Assembly (NCBI GenBank): GCA_015062715.1
Contig: SUUD01000111.1
Location: forward strand, 1-6,748
DNA: 6,748 nucleotides
Direction: 5' to 3'
DNA from: Olsenella sp.
Lineage (GTDB): Bacteria > Actinomycetota > Coriobacteriia > Coriobacteriales > Atopobiaceae
Made by a program: the position numbers and the translations under genes. Below the pieces are notes generated by a model that saw only the letters and a program-made list of their open reading frames with translations, made no database searches and had not been told where the DNA came from. Of this stretch, positions 5,053 to 6,748 are shown one piece after another (within the stretch, counting starts at the first letter, position 1; each line of letters opens with the position of its first letter).

Positions 5053-5871
5053 ATGGACCAGGAGCTGGCGAGCAAGTACGCCGCACTGCAGGCTGCCCTG
5101 CGCGAGATGGGCAACGTCGCCGTGGCCTTCTCGGGCGGGGTCGACTCGACGCTTCTGGCCAAGGTCGCCCACGACGTCCTGGGAGGGCGCATGGTCGCCG
5201 TGACCCTGCGCCTGCGGGCCGTGCCGGCGTCAGAGCTCTCCGCCGCAGACGAGTTCTGCGAGCGTGAGGGCATCGCGCATGTGGTCGTGGACGTCGACGA
5301 GCTCCAGATCCCCGGGTATGCCCAGAACCCTCCCAACCGCTGCTACCTCTGCAAGCGCGAGGTGTTCTCGCGCCTGTGCCAGACGGCGGCCGAGCTGGGC
5401 CTCGCGCATGTGGCAGACGGCTCCAACGTCGACGACATGGGCGATTACCGCCCCGGCATCAAGGCCCTGGAGGAGCTGGGCGTCAAAAGCCCCCTGCGCG
5501 ACGCCGGCCTCACCAAGGCGGACGTCCGCTCCCTCTCGCGCGAGCTGGGGCTTGCCACCTGGGACGCGCCGTCTGCGGCCTGCCTGGCCTCGCGCATCGC
5601 CTATGGCGACCTCATCACCGCCGTGAAGCTCAGGCGCGTCGAGTTGGCCGAGGAGTACCTGCATGGGCTGGGCTTTCGCCAGCTGCGCGTGCGCGTCCAT
5701 GGCGCGGATGGCGAGCTGGCACGCATCGAGGTCCCGGCGGACGAGGTCGCCCGCCTCTCCTCGGAGGACGTGCGCGGCCAGGTGGTCGACCAGCTGCAGT
5801 CCCTGGGCTTCAGGTACGTGAGCTGCGACCTCAAGGGCTTCCGCTCCGGGTCCATGAACGAGGTGCTCTAG
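5053..5871 (+). CDS. larE: LarE-family ATP-dependent sacrificial sulfur transferase
   Basis: The 272-residue product has the PP-loop ATPase motif SGGVDST (27-33), the LarE-typical PNRCYLCKRE (Cys97, Cys100), DGSNVDDMGDYRPG, and AACLASRIAYG with Cys177, matching the sacrificial cysteine (Cys176) of Lactobacillus plantarum LarE. LarE adenylates a carboxylated nicotinic acid derivative and donates sulfur to it while making the nickel-pincer cofactor of lactate racemase. Cys97, Cys100 and Cys177 together fit the three-cysteine type proposed to carry a 4Fe-4S cluster and so act catalytically; that is inference here. No larA, larB or larC is nearby. The start is set by AGGAGG (5043-5048), overlapping the tag stop, 4 nt from the ATG. 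Its place behind a GyrI-like protein and tag is unusual and may be simple cotranscription. The family call is firm; the cofactor pathway role is not. Confidence 0.92.
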   Translation: MDQELASKYAALQAALREMGNVAVAFSGGVDSTLLAKVAHDVLGGRMVAVTLRLRAVPASELSAADEFCEREGIAHVVVDVDELQIPGYAQNPPNRCYLCKREVFSRLCQTAAELGLAHVADGSNVDDMGDYRPGIKALEELGVKSPLRDAGLTKADVRSLSRELGLATWDAPSAACLASRIAYGDLITAVKLRRVELAEEYLHGLGFRQLRVRVHGADGELARIEVPADEVARLSSEDVRGQVVDQLQSLGFRYVSCDLKGFRSGSMNEVL

Positions 5872-5943
5872 GAGGCCTGTTTGCTTTCGTGGCAGATGTC
5901 GGCCCCGTCACCTCCCTGCACGTCTCATGGCTCGTCGCTAATA

Positions 5944-5981
5944 GTTGCACAAGGCTAACAATAAAGTTAACCTTATCGAAC
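5944..5981. promoter_or_regulatory. Long inverted repeat, putative operator upstream of the ABC transporter gene
   Basis: AAGGCTAAC (5951-5959) and GTTAACCTT (5966-5974) form a 9-bp inverted repeat with one mismatch around a 6-bp AT-rich centre. The symmetry resumes outside a 4-bp gap as GTT (5944-5946) and AAC (5979-5981). No T-run follows, so it is not a terminator. It lies 40-77 nt upstream of the ABC gene start in the only AT-rich stretch of the gap. TTGCAC (5945-5950) is a possible -35 within it, but no good -10 was found. An operator for an exporter-linked regulator (TetR-like or metal-dependent) is the best guess. Confidence 0.5.
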
Positions 5982-6020
5982 ATCAATACATAAACCCAGC
6001 TCTTTTGATGGGAGGACCTC

Positions 6021-6748
6021 ATGGCGGAGGAAAGGCGGCAGGGCACCATCGGGCGCCTGCTCGAGTTTGCCGGTGACCGGCGCGGGCTCACCTATGCGGG
6101 CTGCGTGCTCTCGGCGGTGGCAATGGCTCTCACCATGGTGCCGTACGCGTGCGTCTGGCTGGTGATTCGAGACCTCGTCGCGGTTGCCCCCGATTGGGCG
6201 GAGGCCACGGGCGCCGCGGGATATGGCTGGGCGGCGTTTGGCTTTGCGGTGGCGGGCATCGTGGTCTACTTTGCGGCCCTCATGTGCACGCACCTGGCGG
6301 CGTTTCGCACGGCTACCAACATCCGCAAGCGCTGCATGGCGCACCTTGCCAAGGCGCCGCTGGGCTACTTCGACACGCATGCCTCGGGCCTGCTCCGTCG
6401 CCGCGTCGATGGCGCCGCGGCTCAGACCGAGACCCTGCTCGCGCACAACCTGGCCGACATCACTGGCACCGCCGCCATGTTTTTGACCCTCCTCGTGTTG
6501 CTGCTGGTCTTTGACTGGCGCATGGGCATCGCGTGCCTGCTCGCGGCGGTCATCTCGATTGGTGCGCTCTTCACCATGATGGGCGGCAAGAACGCCAACC
6601 TTATGGCCGAGTACTACGATGCGCTCGACCGTGCCAGCAAGGCGGGCACCGAGTATGTGCGCGGCATTCCCGTGGTCAAGGTGTTCCAGCAGACGGTCTA
6701 CTCGTTCCGTGCATTCAAGGAGGCTATCGATGCCTATTCAGAGCGTGC
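6021..6748 (+). CDS. ABC exporter-type transporter, membrane domain, 3' truncated by the window end
   Basis: The frame is open from the ATG at 6021 to the window end (242 complete codons) and is incomplete. It encodes the N-terminal half of a type I ABC exporter membrane domain: a short basic cytoplasmic start, hydrophobic segments at about residues 24-49, 70-93, 144-164 and 168-188, the intracellular-loop region FRTATNIRKRCMAHLAKAPLGYFD (95-118) followed by SGLLRRRVD, and the coupling segment EYVRGIPVVKVFQQT (211-225). This pattern resembles half-transporters that usually carry a C-terminal ATPase and come as adjacent pairs, including the siderophore-type IrtA/YbtP group. The ATPase domain lies beyond the window, so fusion is expected but not seen. 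GGGAGGA at 6010-6016 supports the start. It is separated from larE by 149 bp with its own dyad, so it is probably a separate transcription unit. Substrate and transport direction are unknown. Confidence 0.88.
   Translation, partial: MAEERRQGTIGRLLEFAGDRRGLTYAGCVLSAVAMALTMVPYACVWLVIRDLVAVAPDWAEATGAAGYGWAAFGFAVAGIVVYFAALMCTHLAAFRTATNIRKRCMAHLAKAPLGYFDTHASGLLRRRVDGAAAQTETLLAHNLADITGTAAMFLTLLVLLLVFDWRMGIACLLAAVISIGALFTMMGGKNANLMAEYYDALDRASKAGTEYVRGIPVVKVFQQTVYSFRAFKEAIDAYSER

Noticed and set aside
5951..5974. Inverted repeat after larE read as a transcription terminator
   Set aside because: The stem is AT-rich with a mismatch and no T-run follows on either strand, so an operator is more likely. 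No other convincing terminator was found between larE and the ABC gene.

Overview
This is a GC-rich (roughly two-thirds G+C), tightly packed chromosomal window. Short intergenic gaps, strong AGGAGG ribosome binding sites and the gene types suggest a high-GC Gram-positive, most likely an anaerobic actinobacterium of the Coriobacteriia (Olsenella/Atopobium/Collinsella-like). That placement is inferred from composition and gene character, not from a marker gene. No RNA genes, insertion sequences or CRISPR arrays were seen.

Layout. 1-261 is the 3' end of an OmpR/KdpE-type response regulator. 355-1635 is proA (gamma-glutamyl phosphate reductase), without proB beside it. 1697-2952 holds two closely spaced genes: a flavoprotein with a compact four-cysteine motif of the iron-sulfur flavoprotein type, then a small SGNH-fold hydrolase. 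On the minus strand, 2883-3647 encodes a TipAL-like MerR regulator (drug-binding TipAS domain) whose 3' end overlaps the SGNH gene by 70 bp. Facing the other way is a three-gene plus-strand operon with almost no spacing: a GyrI-like protein (3771-4403), DNA-3-methyladenine glycosylase I (tag, 4403-5044) and a LarE-family sulfur transferase (5053-5871). After a 149-bp gap with a long dyad, the window ends inside an ABC exporter gene (6021 onward).

The most interesting part is 3640-5050. The 123-bp divergent region holds (i) a MerR-class promoter for the regulator, with a 19-bp spacer occupied by a near-perfect dyad, and (ii) a good plus-strand promoter (TTGATA, 17 bp, TATCAT) whose spacer contains TAGAACAACTGTTCGA. 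That 16-mer differs at one fixed position from the actinobacterial LexA/SOS box TCGAAC-N4-GTTCGA. The operon it would control joins a GyrI-like protein, from a superfamily with members that hydrolyse cyclopropanoid DNA-alkylating toxins acting on adenine N3, to a glycosylase that excises N3-alkyladenine. This looks like a small genotoxin-defence module (destroy the toxin, repair the lesion) under possible SOS control, beside a drug-sensing regulator. The regulator gene also carries an internal Shine-Dalgarno and ATG placed to make a free drug-binding domain, as in Streptomyces tipA. The functional reading is inference; the sequence signals can be seen directly.
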